From Rodentolepis nana (taxonomy: Eukaryota > Platyhelminthes > Cestoda > Cyclophyllidea > Hymenolepididae): a DNA stretch of 17,199 nucleotides. Shown here in pieces: positions 1 to 8,075 of this stretch. The position numbers were made by a program, and so were the translations under genes. The stretch's first letter is position 1. Each line of letters starts with the position of its first letter. The DNA is taken from contig UZAE01014037.1 in the NCBI GenBank assembly GCA_900617975.1, forward strand, positions 1 to 17,199, given 5' to 3'. The notes below the pieces were generated by a model, which was not told the DNA's origin, did no database searches, and saw nothing but the letters and a program-made list of their open reading frames with translations.

Positions 1-1159
1 AGAGTCGACACCTGCACCAATGTTTGCTTGGTTTTCTATGTGTGACACATCAGTGAAGACTTGGAGCCATTAATCTGTAGGATAGTTGACATTGATTGTC
101 TCAAGGGCCAGTGAGAGCATTATGTTATGCACTTTCAGATTTGAAATTATATAACAATATTTGCTCATCATTTGTATCTCATTCCCATTGTACTGTCACT
201 TAATTAAAATAATCATTCAAGTGGTCTTTGACTGCAATCGCTTTTCAAAATCATTTTTTTGTGGATTAAGGCTGTCGTAACACTAAAATGCGCCAATAAA
301 CAATGTACCAAATGCCCGTAAATGAGAACAAAATGTAAATATACGCTAATTTCCAAGTCTGTCGCCATGCAATCTTTTGCAACTTTTGAAAATACGAGTC
401 CATTTATACAGGTAGAAATCAGAAAATTGCAAAGTTTGATAAACCGCTTCGTTTTGCATAAATATTTAAAAAAATACTTGATGTCCTAATTTTTATCAAG
501 AATGTATTAACGCCGATACATAAAAGTTAAAATACAGTGAGCATGTTCGATGTTAACTTTAGAGCAAAGTGAACTCACAGTATTGATATGAATAGACAAT
601 CGATAATCGAAGAGGTGTTATCCCATGATTGATCTTAATGCTCAATAAGTGGATACTCAACGAATAGGAAACGTTCGAATGGCTCGATTACCTAAATTGG
701 TACAACTGAACTTTAGACATCTAAAGGGAAAAGTGTGAATTTAATTTTCTGATTCTAACTGTAACTCTGTAAATATATGCCAAAAGGGTGTGAAATTATT
801 GAAAGTTTTCAATGTGTCGCTTCAAATTTGAATTTTTCTGTTGTCGATCAATAAATAAGCAAAATTTTAATTTTACTTTTCTTCCCATAACTTGATTAAT
901 AAAGTAAGGCTGTAATAGTATTTATTATTAGAACCCTAAAAAAGAAGAAAACTTTCTTTATTAGCTTATTTGACACCCTAATTATGACCTTGTTTTTTTT
1001 AACTCTACGTTACTTGGGTTATTATTACAGATAAAATGCACATTCTAATTTTGTATAAATTTGAGTAACTTATGTGGAATACCACGTCAGTATGGCTAAT
1101 GCAGTGGTTCGCCAAATATTCTGGATCATTCCTTACGTCCTGCCAATCCCTCCAGGAGG
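1..1159. other. AT-rich spacer, no gene seen
   Basis: No open reading frame of credible length or composition, no tRNA-like fold and no recognisable repeat was found here on either strand. Base composition is strongly AT-rich with many short A and T runs, as in the other spacers of this window. The upstream edge of dispersed repeat family Y may reach into the last ~100 bases, but similarity there is too weak to place. Confidence 0.5.
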
Positions 1160-1430
1160 TCTCAATCAATCAATTATGCCCGAAAGAACATATATTGACT
1201 AAGCTCCCTGCCAGTCGAAACACAACACAGCAGATATGCATCTCCAACTTAACATCATCCGAATAAGCAAATTCCACATCATACGTCTGTTTTCTCTATA
1301 GCATTGCAGTACCTTAGGTAATCTCATAGGGGCCATTCCAAATAAGGAGAATCTACCATAGAGCCTACTATGAATAAGTCCTGGCTTACAAGTGTAGCAA
1401 TGGGCCACAATCTTTAAAAACCTCTTGATT
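1160..1430 (+). repeat. Dispersed repeat family Y, copy 1 (diverged)
   Basis: This stretch aligns by eye with about 9410-9640. Shared blocks occur in the same order: AGCTCCCTGC near 1202, then a GAATAA block near 1261, then ACGTCTGTTT near 1282, then CTATAGC followed by TTGCAGTA near 1298. A block like GAGAATCTACCATAGAG near 1348 and GTAGCAAT followed by a CTACAA-like motif near 1395 complete the series. I estimate roughly 30% divergence, so this is an old copy. No long ORF, terminal repeat or poly(A)-like tail defines its class. The short overlapping ORFs on both strands have no recognisable domain. Confidence 0.5.
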
Positions 1431-1871
1431 GGTTGTTTGTATTTCATCTTGATGGTATTTACCAGCATCAAGTTTATGTTTGACTTAGTTTAGATGTACT
1501 TATGACAAAAAACTGAACTAGATTGGGGCTATTTTGAACTAGTTTGTACATCCATAAGCACTTGTGGAACCATGCATTTTGCAGATGGCGCGAAGTAAAT
1601 AGATTTTGTTTTGGTACATTTTCACTTAACAACAGTTCTTTTTGACATTTTCTCAAAGTTCGTTTTTTATGACCTCTCAATGAAGGTTCCAATTGGTTGT
1701 TGTCTGGTAAATTTCAGTTGCTTAAATATGGCCGGTGGGCTAGAATTGAGCCCTTGCAATTCCCAGACCTGCAACTGCGTTATTCATTACATGACTTATA
1801 AAATTTTTTAGACAACTATTTATTTACTATCAGTTCACGTACTATAAATGTAACATTTATATTTAAACATA
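1431..1871. other. Spacer, no gene seen
   Basis: Short ORFs occur on both strands (1474-1692 minus, 1611-1811 plus), but they overlap each other and carry no recognisable motif or protein-like composition. I see no RNA gene or mobile-element terminus. The stretch ends at the 5' end of Rz-SINE copy A. Confidence 0.45.
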
Positions 1872-1940
1872 GGGTATACGATAGACTTACCTCCACGTGG
1901 AGCAACTGGGCAACGATACTCATACGGCAAAAAAGTCTAT
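1872..1940 (+). ncRNA. Degenerate HDV-like ribozyme (copy A)
   Basis: Homologous to the ribozyme of copy B, with P2 intact (ATAGACTT at 1881-1888, AAGTCTAT at 1933-1940), the J1.1/4 sequence TGGGCAAC intact and the GGCAAA around the candidate catalytic C kept. P1 is broken: the 5' strand is GGGTATA, and the partner CACCC has become CAAC with a one-base loss. P3 has lost its closing T, and P4 has a deletion on its 5' side. I infer that it no longer cleaves. Confidence 0.7.
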
Positions 1941-2316
1941 TAACCGGCAGTTGACTTCTCACTTCAAACAACCACCACCCCCCACTGTATGTCATATTTG
2001 ACCCCTATCACAGTACTCATCTTACCCTATCTGAGCCTTTGTGTCTGTCTGTCTCTTTTACATCTGTGAATCACTCTTCTATTCTCCCTCCCTTATTCTT
2101 CTCACTTTGATGTTCCTCTTCCCCTTCTGTGAAGCCTGAAGTCAACTAAAGGGCTAATGATAACTATCAAAACGCCTGCCATTTGATATAAATAACATTT
2201 GGGAATCGCTCTTTTGTTCCTGCCCCCCCCCCCCACTTTTGTGACCTTGATGTTTCCTCCTCTGTGAAGCCCGAAGTCAACTAAAGGGCAAAACGCCTGC
2301 CATTTGATATAAAGAA
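1872..2316 (+). mobile_element. Rz-SINE copy A, decayed, with duplicated 3' part
   Basis: A non-autonomous retroelement of the same family as 3477-3803. It runs from GGGTATACGATAGACTTACC at 1872, through a C/T-rich middle, to the family 3' end GAAGCCTGAAGTCAACTAAA ... GCCTGCCATTTGATATAAAT near 2130-2194. A second, shortened copy of the 3' third follows directly (about 2202-2316). It begins at the GGGAATCGCTCTT-like segment, contains a 12-nt C run at 2223-2234, and repeats the GAAGCCCGAAGTCAACTAAA and GCCTGCCATTTGATATAAA blocks. This is either a partial tandem duplication or a 5'-truncated copy inserted at the tail of the first. No clean target-site duplication was found. The 5' ribozyme region is damaged in P1, P3 and P4. 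Confidence 0.85.
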
Positions 2317-2376
2317 ATTATGAAAGAAGAAGCTTCTTAGCGATGATTTCGTAAAGTACCATCGTAAAATATATTC

Positions 2377-2400
2377 ATATATATATATATATATATATAN
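2377..2400. repeat. (TA)n microsatellite ending in an assembly N
   Basis: A run of alternating A and T from about 2377 to 2399 is followed by a single N at 2400, probably a collapsed assembly gap. True repeat length and the sequence immediately beyond are uncertain. Confidence 0.9.
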
Positions 2401-3462
2401 CCTTGCCTCGGCCTCACCCCCTGTATAAGTTTATTAAAATTTTAGCCAAAAAGCTATTGGTTCACTTTGACTTTACTGCAGGAAAAGATTACATCTTGAC
2501 CACATGATTCATTTAAATGAATACAAGCTAGTGTTTTTAAACTATTATGACTTGTGGAGCTGCAATCAGTTACCTCACTTGAGTTAGTTGGGCAATACAT
2601 CACCTATAATAGCTTATCCTCGTGGCCACCCTAAATCTAATAAAGCTTCCTGAAGAGAAAGAGGAGATGAGGTATTCAACCGCTATTGTTTTATTTGACA
2701 AAGAACAGGGTTATATAGAACCTAAGCATTGTAATGTCCATGAGATATCTTCAATCAGCTAGATAATGATTGCGAGTATTTTGATCACCAAGCCACGCCT
2801 CTTTGAAGACATCAATATGAAAAATCAGAGAGGTTCCAACTTATGATCTCATTCGGAAGGGCTGTATTGTTTAACAAACTGATAGTATTTCTTGGAAGAT
2901 GAGCCAAGGTCCTGCGGTTACTTTTGAAGAGTCCAAAAGGAACAACCAACGGCATACAGCCTGCCTCCTTCCTCTAATTAAATTCCATGCTACTCAAGCC
3001 ACATTCCGGTTCATCATGGCAAATTATGTACAAGTCACTTATGCCAGCCATGGATTTTATGCAAAGCAACACGGTATTTTTGGTGTCTGCATCCTATCAC
3101 CAACTTCCTAACACTGGCCCATCTACTCAATCACGCATAATCCGTATACAGGAATGGTTACCAACACCTATATCCAAACCTGTTTATTCTGAATAAATAC
3201 CCCCGTCTGGATTTGATTCCATACAGTCTACTGTATATCAAATTTGGACTAATGAACAGTTGTTGGACACTCTGATTTACTTTCTAATTTCATTCTTCAC
3301 GTCACAAAAGTGAAAGTGACTTAAGTTAATGATTGAATAAAGGGAAAAGACGCACACTCTACCAAACGTCTTACTGATAAATTTAAGTAGTACAATAGTT
3401 GCTTCAAATCGATCGATAAGACAAATGAATCTTTGGCTTACTATTATGGAATTTAATTCACT
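2401..3462. other. Spacer, no gene supported
   Basis: Two overlapping plus-strand ORFs of ~70 codons (2899-3111 and 2987-3196) and one minus-strand ORF (3277-3537) are present. None shows a recognisable domain, and the last runs into the Rz-SINE. I regard them as chance. No RNA gene, tandem repeat or element terminus was seen before the target-site duplication at 3463. Confidence 0.45.
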
Positions 3463-3476
3463 ATATCCATAAAATG
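3463..3476 (+). repeat. Left target-site duplication of Rz-SINE copy B
   Basis: ATATCCATAAAATG here is repeated exactly (14/14) at 3804-3817, directly after the (AAAT)n tail. The duplication ends one base before GGGTGTG, the first strand of ribozyme helix P1, so the element starts where an HDV-like ribozyme would cut. Confidence 0.93.
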
Positions 3477-3547
3477 GGGTGTGCGATAGACTTACCTCCA
3501 CGTGGTGCACCCTGGGCAACGTATACTCATACGGCAAAAAAGTCTAT
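3477..3547 (+). ncRNA. HDV-like self-cleaving ribozyme (best copy)
   Basis: The 71 nt fit the nested double pseudoknot of hepatitis-delta-like ribozymes. P1: GGGTGT (3477-3482) pairs with GCACCC (3507-3512), with a possible seventh G-U pair. P2: ATAGACTT (3486-3493) pairs with AAGTCTAT (3540-3547), 8/8. P3: ACC (3494-3496) pairs with GGT (3504-3506), closing L3 TCCACGT, whose CC can form P1.1 with GG of J1.1/4. J1.1/4 is TGGGCAAC (3513-3520), matching the genomic HDV sequence at this position. P4: GTAT/ATAC (3521-3524 / 3529-3532) with loop ACTC. J4/2 is GGCAAA, whose C3535 is the candidate general-acid cytosine. Predicted cleavage is between 3476 and 3477. Family knowledge: HDV-like ribozymes sit at the 5' ends of several non-LTR retrotransposons, where they release the element RNA from a co-transcript. 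Activity here is inferred, not shown. Confidence 0.88.
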
Positions 3548-3803
3548 TAACAGGCAGTTGACTTCTGACTTCAAACTACCACGACCCCCCTGGCTGTCAT
3601 ATTCGACTACTTTCACAGTACTCACCTTACCTTTTTCTCTACCTTTGTGTCTGTCTGCCTCTTTTACATCTGTGAATCGCTCTTCTGTTCCCCACCCCTC
3701 GACTTTCTGCTACTTTGATGAACTTTCCCTCTGTGAAGCCCGAAGTCAGCTAAATGGCTAATGATATCTATCAAAACGCCTGCCATTTGAAATAAATAAA
3801 TAA
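3477..3803 (+). mobile_element. Rz-SINE copy B, complete non-autonomous retroelement
   Basis: The best-preserved member of the family, about 327 bp. In order: a 71-nt HDV-like ribozyme (3477-3547); a linker with GGCAGTTGACTTCTGACTTC; a C/T-rich middle of about 130 bp; then a 3' block with GAAGCCCGAAGTCAGCTAAA and AACGCCTGCCATTTG, ending in an (AAAT)n tail. Exact 14-bp target-site duplications flank it, so it inserted by target-primed reverse transcription and relied on an enzyme supplied by a LINE. No tRNA-type A box or B box and no 7SL or 5S similarity was seen, so this is not a standard pol III SINE. A 95-codon ORF (3474-3761) crosses ribozyme and linker and is not a real gene. Presence of a single precise insertion with a perfect duplication suggests it is younger than copies A, D and F. 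Confidence 0.93.
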
Positions 3804-3817
3804 ATATCCATAAAATG
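3804..3817 (+). repeat. Right target-site duplication of Rz-SINE copy B
   Basis: Exact repeat of 3463-3476. The first A residues could equally belong to the (AAAT)n tail, so the left edge is uncertain by up to three bases. Confidence 0.92.
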
Positions 3818-3943
3818 CCTTAAGTTATTTCACTGAAAAACTTTGCCGAGTTCCAACTGCTTTTAAAAATTTCAGTTGATCATAAGTTCTTCACGTACTT
3901 TGAAGGCCTTAACTTCTCCCTATAAATAAAAGAATGAGTTTTC

Positions 3944-3944
3944 N

Positions 3945-3978
<34 letters not shown>
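3944..3978. repeat. Assembly N followed by (TA)n microsatellite
   Basis: A single N at 3944 precedes CTTTA and an alternating TA tract to about 3978. As at 2400, an ambiguous base adjoins a simple repeat, so the local sequence may be collapsed. Confidence 0.9.
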
Positions 3979-3981
<3 letters not shown>

Positions 3982-4246
3982 AAGCTAAATATATATCTAT
4001 TTTAATTTTCGATTCGTTGTTACTCAGAATAAGAAATTCTATTATTTTCTGGTGAAATATTTTACCTATTTTAAATTACTTAGAATGGAGATTAATCACA
4101 TTACTGGCACTGGTATGTAGCGGTTCGCTACACTATTAAGCATTGACTATGCTCAGAAATTTCTATGACATAATCTCTTGTTTTTAAAAGTCTTCCAGAA
4201 CTAGCTAAGCAACCCCAAGGCCATAGAGGGAACAGATGCATCACTT
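3979..4246. other. Spacer with one perfect hairpin
   Basis: No gene seen. The only structured element is an inverted repeat at 4116-4132: TGTAGCG, loop GTT, CGCTACA (7/7 pairs). It is too short to assign a role. Confidence 0.4.
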
Positions 4247-4438
4247 GGAACATGTTTATTTGGGATGTGGGTATGAGTAGGCGTGCACAGTCAAGGAGCT
4301 TAGTCATTATACTAATATGGCGGGTTTAAAACACCAAGTGAGCACTATTGAAGTTTCACGGAACCACCTTCAAGCCTGTCTGAGTACACACGAGGTAGCG
4401 TTGTTCAGCAGGGACAACGTGGAGTGCTCCACAAATAG
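4247..4438 (+). repeat. Dispersed repeat family X, copy 1
   Basis: Aligns by eye with the copies at 5027-6012 (+) and 10648-11225 (-). Shared blocks in order are TGGAACATGTTTATTT near 4245, GGAGCTTAGTCATTATA at 4296, and GTGCTCCACAAA near 4424. The 5027 copy matches as TGGAATGCGTTTATTT, GGAGCTTAGTCGTTAAA and GTACTCCACAAA. The middle is diverged. No coding capacity, tail or terminal inverted repeat identifies the class. Boundaries are approximate. Confidence 0.5.
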
Positions 4439-5026
4439 GTCCTGTTTTAGGGTGAAAACAAAGTCAGTAATTTCTTCCTTGAAATAATTACCTTTTCCTT
4501 TCTCATCCTCACTATCTGTACAATCTACAAACCCACGTGCGTTTAATCAAGCCTCATACTACGAGAGAAGCAGGTTAAGCTTAAAAAGTCAACATATTGC
4601 GTTGCCTATCTCTGAAGTTGCATCTCGCCACAGCAACATTTATCTTCAAATGGCAACTTTGCAGTAGAGCAGTAGAGTTGAAACTAAAATCATGTTCCTG
4701 AATTTGCCTTTTAAAAATTTAGATTGCGCATAACAATATTCAGGCAATGGGGGAGATTTGCTTAAAATGGTAAAAAAGAGGAAACGTTTATTGAAAACTC
4801 ACTTTAAATATTGGTAAATAAGTGGAGGAGTTGATTAAAATAGGCTTTAAAAGCTCTTATCTATTTAATCGTAGCGAATAGAGATTATGGCTCCCATTGA
4901 AAATGAAAGTAGAATTTGCAACGAACTGCTGCACGAATACGCGTTGACTCTACAATCAAATATTAAATGACAGCTGGAATTAGCTAATTAGCCTGAACGA
5001 TATTCAAAGAGGAAGCAGACATAGGG
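4439..5026. other. AT-rich spacer, no gene seen
   Basis: No ORF of note, no RNA fold and no recognisable element terminus on either strand. AT-rich, with several AAAATGG or TTTAAAA runs. Confidence 0.45.
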
Positions 5027-5150
5027 CGTGGAATGCGTTTATTTATGTTGTGTTTCTTCGGTATGGAGCTTAGTCGTTAAATACGGATTTGGGCACATTG
5101 GCCTTTGATTATTGATTGATAGGGAGGTCTCAGCACTCGTTTCACAATTT

Positions 5151-5164
5151 ACTTCCTAACGTAA
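5151..5164 (+). repeat. Left target-site duplication of the 5165-5899 element
   Basis: ACTTCCTAACGTAA here corresponds to ACTTCCTAATGTGA at 5900-5913 (12/14, both differences transitions). The pair encloses both the inverted ribozyme fragment and the RNase H fragment, which argues that they arrived together. Confidence 0.7.
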
Positions 5165-5189
5165 GAGTACTGAAGTCAACTGCCAAGTT

Positions 5190-5259
5190 ACAGACTTTTC
5201 CCAGCATGAGTATACGTTGTTCAAAGTGCAACACGTGGAGGTAAGTTCGGCGCACACCT
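5190..5259 (-). ncRNA. Degenerate HDV-like ribozyme, inverted (copy F)
   Basis: On the minus strand this reads AGGTGTG at 5259-5253, then GAACTTACCTCCACGTG and GTATACTCATGC, ending in AAGTCTGT at 5197-5190. P1 is preserved with changed bases: AGGTGTG pairs with TGCACTT, the terminal G-C of copy B having become A-U and the next pair G-U. P4 survives with one G-U wobble. J1.1/4 has changed (GAACAAC), P2 has mismatches and the candidate catalytic C is lost (GGGAAA for GGCAAA). I infer that it is inactive, but the compensated P1 supports the fold. Confidence 0.75.
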
Positions 5260-5260
5260 C

Positions 5261-5862
5261 TCCAAAGCAATAATTCTTTCGGACTCGCAGTCAGCAGTAA
5301 ATTCAATTGGAAGCAGAGAACCACCCTAAACAGCCGAGATACATGAACGTAAAAAACTGTATCAGTTACTGTGAGAATAAAAAACAAAACAGTAGTTCAT
5401 CAATGGATCCCCAGACATTGTGACATCATAGGCAATGAGCTTGCTGACTTACTTGATGAGAAGGACACCAAAGTGTTGCAAGGCATAGACTGGCCGATGT
5501 CTTTCCACACAATGAAGACCTTAATCAGGAGAGAATTCAAGACTTCAAGAAGCAACGAACTTAAACTCGAACATAGCCGAATGGCTAAGGAACAAAGCTG
5601 TTGCAGATTTTAGACTGCGTAATGGACACGATTGCCTGTCAAAGTACCTACACATAACAGGAGTATTGCTCAACCATCATGTCCCCTATGTGACTTGCAA
5701 GAGGATATTGAGAGGACCCACCTGATTCGGTGCCCAGACCTAAAGACAACGAAAGAAACCCAGAGATACTGGGAAGCGAGAAGTCAACTACTGTTCACTA
5801 TCCTAAAGCCTATATATATATGCTCTACTCCCCCCCTGGTAAAATCTGAAATAAATAAATAA
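5261..5862 (+). pseudogene. Broken RNase H domain and CCHC finger of a non-LTR retrotransposon ORF2
   Basis: Three frames carry successive pieces of one polypeptide end. Frame one (5261-5326) reads SKAIILSDSQSAV, the RNase H strand with a catalytic Asp (codon 5282-5284), then stops at TAA 5327-5329. Frame two (5371-5613) reads HQWIPRHCDIIGNELADLL, the family's WIPGHC...GNE.AD motif with Gly changed to Arg. Frame three (to 5862) holds CPLCDLQEDIERTHLIRC, a C-x2-C-x9-H-x3-C finger, and RYWEARSQL, a C-terminal motif seen with RNase H-bearing LINE ORF2 proteins. The reverse transcriptase and endonuclease domains are missing because the copy is 5'-truncated. At least two frameshifts and a stop make it a pseudogene. 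The intact parent would be an I/Jockey/LOA-type element; which clade I cannot say. Confidence 0.85.
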
Positions 5863-5899
5863 ATAAACATCATAAGGCCTGCAATTCGATATACTAATA

Positions 5900-5913
5900 A
5901 CTTCCTAATGTGA
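5900..5913 (+). repeat. Right target-site duplication of the 5165-5899 element
   Basis: ACTTCCTAATGTGA, matching 5151-5164 at 12 of 14 positions. Repeat family X resumes immediately afterwards. Confidence 0.7.
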
Positions 5914-6012
5914 TCAACATCTCTCCGCATGTTCCAGAATGTTCGAACGTGTATGAGATTGCTTAGTTTAACCGTGTTAGGGTTGTGTACTCCACAAACT
6001 TACATTTTCATC

Positions 6013-8027
6013 TTTTGTTTGAAGTCGGAAGGGCAATAATTAACATACTTTAATGTTACTTGATTGGCTTCATTCTACTTTAAAAACTCATCTTAAGGTT
6101 TGTGTTCATTTTTTAACAGCCCAACATATTTACCTACTAAAATAGAATCTCAGTTACTACAATGACGGTACAGCATATCTGTACTTTATGTTTTGGTAGG
6201 AAATAACTTTGGGAAGAGAAGGGTAGATTTAAATTGTGCTACTGTCATAAAATAAGCGCCGTGAGACAAATCAATGAAAGTGTGAACTGACACCAAGAGC
6301 AGTAGATACCTTTGGGATTTCTTAGTGCAAAAAATCGAGTACTTTAAAGGACGACATTATTTGAAAGGGTCCACACCTTGTAAGTCCTTCGAGACGTTTA
6401 CAAGTTTTGTCGTGGCCTGTTGGGGGGAGGGGGGAGGGGGGAAGGGGGTTGGTGGGATTTGTTGTTGAATACTTTTATTTGAAAAGAGCATGACGCGGTA
6501 AGATTTCTTGCACTATAAATGGCTAGCAATGGAAAATCGACTCCACCATGGGGGAGTTTTAGAATAATGATAGCTTGATCGGGGAAATGAACAGTGAGGA
6601 CATCGTGAGATTAATTCATCCCTACGTAATCTACCTGCTCAGTGTTAAGAATAAATTAAAATTACCCAAACAGGTGGGGCAATGTATTCTTTATGATTTG
6701 GAAGTGGATTCCTTGATTATCAATAATAATTCTACTCTCCTTCCTTATTGAAACTAGTTTAGTAAAATAGTTATTTATTGTCTTAAAATCCGAATTTTAT
6801 TTGGTGACATATAGAATTTATGGCGGGGGCGGAAGAGCTTAAGTTAAAATTGGTTATCATTTCTTCTTAAAGCTTTGATGTGAGGCATTTTCGTTGATAA
6901 TTTTACCGGAACTATTTGTGTCTTTAACTCTTATTTATTTTAAAACTATTATAACGGTCACCTTGACGTCTCATTCTTCTTTCCACTATACCTTACCTAA
7001 TTAAGGTACATTTCAAATATTTCCTCTAATACCTTAAAATGCTGCAGGATGCTTGTTTGATAAACCTTGTCAAAAGGTTATTTTGAATTCCAATTTTTGA
7101 TGATGAAGAAACTGAAAGGTCAATTATTGGTACTGCCTCACATATTAACAGTCCACAAAGTAATTAACCTCCCCTGGAGCTTGTGAAGGTCTGTTGAGAT
7201 AAGCTGAAATATTTAGTTAATCCAGCATACCTGAATATGCTTAAAATTCGAGCACTCGTTAAGTGCACTAGCATTTAAATCAATTATTATATTTAAACCG
7301 ATAAGTACATCCAATCAACTCGCCTTCTCTATTTTAATTACGTGCATTTATTAAAAAAGGTAATTCCCTATTTTTTTAAAAAAAACTTGCTATAAAAAGA
7401 AAATATGCAAACTTGACTTCTGAGTGGGGGGGGGGATTATTCCATCCTAATTGGTCACCTTTTAATTGAAATGTACCGTTCTGATTACTTCTGGCTAAGT
7501 AACTTTCTCTACTCATTTCTGTCTCCACAAATTGAAGGCCAATTCAATTAAAAAACTTGTTTGCCTATTATAAAACTCCACTAAGTCACTAAAAATGAGT
7601 GAGTTTGTAAACATAAAAAGCATTATCAATATAACCCTTTCACACTCCTTTAAATTTTAATCACTTAAAGTAAATTGTCATAAAATTCATTCGCCTACAA
7701 TAATCATGGCAAATATCGATTTTTTGGATGATTCATCAAGTAAGGGACATATATCAGGACCACCGGCAGATTGTTAAATTCAGAAATGAAACATCTATTT
7801 TCATTGCAATAAATCAAGGTGAATCATAGGCACATTGTTTTCAATAATAGCACTTCCGAGGGACAATTTGGCAAAATTATAAGTGCACAAATATAGCATA
7901 GGTTTAGTCACCTCATAATATTGCAATTTTGAACTTCTAGAAGGGCATTACTTTTCGCTAATTGGTACGCGATTAAGGGTAAACTACTATCGATGCAAAA
8001 AGAACCATGTGACAAGATTACACACCG
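6013..8027. other. Long AT-rich spacer with G-rich tracts
   Basis: No gene was recognised in about 2 kb. The stretch holds a strong quadruplex-type motif at 6422-6448 (listed separately) and a 10-nt G run at 7426-7435. The rest is AT-rich sequence without long ORFs, tRNA-like folds or element termini. Downstream sequences of the minus-strand gene at 8684-8076 end at its right edge. Confidence 0.45.
6422..6448 (+). other. G-quadruplex-forming motif
   Basis: Three runs of six G separated by single A residues, then AA and a run of five G, all on the plus strand. This satisfies the simple rule of four G runs with very short loops and should fold readily in single-stranded DNA or RNA. Two further GG/GGG groups follow to 6456. 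No adjoining gene suggests a function. Confidence 0.8.
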
Positions 8028-8033
8028 TTTATT
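8028..8033 (-). promoter_or_regulatory. Poly(A) signal AATAAA of the four-helix membrane protein gene
   Basis: TTTATT on the plus strand gives AATAAA on the minus strand, about 43 nt past the stop codon at 8076. This is the only canonical signal close to the stop and is well placed for a short 3' UTR. Confidence 0.6.
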
Positions 8034-8075
8034 TAAAAGAATCAAAGTTAAAGTAACACTCTAAGAAACAGTAGT

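Larger units (their letters stand above)
5165..5899 (+). mobile_element. 5'-inverted (twin-primed) fragment of an RNase H-bearing LINE
   Basis: The insertion has two parts. First, 5165-5259 is an inverted copy of the family's 5' end, ribozyme included, with its RNA 5' terminus at 5259. Next, 5260-5899 reads plus: a decayed RNase H and CCHC finger coding tail, a TATATATATA stretch, an AAATAAATAAATAAATAAA tract (about 5848-5867), and a final block ATCATAAGGCCTGCAATTCG (from 5870) with GATATACTAATA. That last block resembles the Rz-SINE 3' end (ATCAAAACGCCTGCCATTTG, GATATAAATAA). This order (inverted 5' end abutting a plus-strand 3' part, one flanking duplication) is what twin-primed LINE insertion produces. 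Alternative: a LINE fragment nested inside an inverted-end Rz-SINE. The element is dead. Confidence 0.7.
5027..6012 (+). repeat. Dispersed repeat family X, copy 2, split by a retroelement
   Basis: The left part (5027-5164) matches the reverse complement of 10648-11225 through GGAGCTTAGTCGTTAAATAC and a block TTATTGATTGATAGGGAGGT. After the insertion at 5165-5899, the match resumes with CCAGAATGTTCGAACG near 5934 (TAGAATGTTCGACC in copy 3) and continues through GTACTCCACAAACTTAC. Finding homologous repeat sequence on both sides shows that 5165-5899 is one inserted block within an older repeat. Confidence 0.55.

Noticed and set aside
1848..2202. TAACATTT on both sides of copy A as a target-site duplication
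   Set aside because: The left match does not abut the element's first base and the shared stretch is only 8 AT-rich bases.
2899..3196. Pair of ~70-codon ORFs as a small gene
   Set aside because: Overlapping frames without recognisable motif, start context or splice partner; length is expected by chance.
3474..3761. 95-codon plus-strand ORF as a gene
   Set aside because: It starts at the edge of the insertion duplication, runs through the ribozyme and the C/T-rich middle of the Rz-SINE, and is not kept open in copies A, C or D.
3477..3803. tRNA-, 5S- or 7SL-derived SINE
   Set aside because: No A box or B box spacing and no similarity to pol III genes in the first 100 nt. The 5' end is explained by the ribozyme fold instead.
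4116..4132. Perfect 7-bp hairpin as an RNA gene or terminator
   Set aside because: Too short, isolated, and in a genome where such hairpins do not act as terminators; only mentioned within its spacer.
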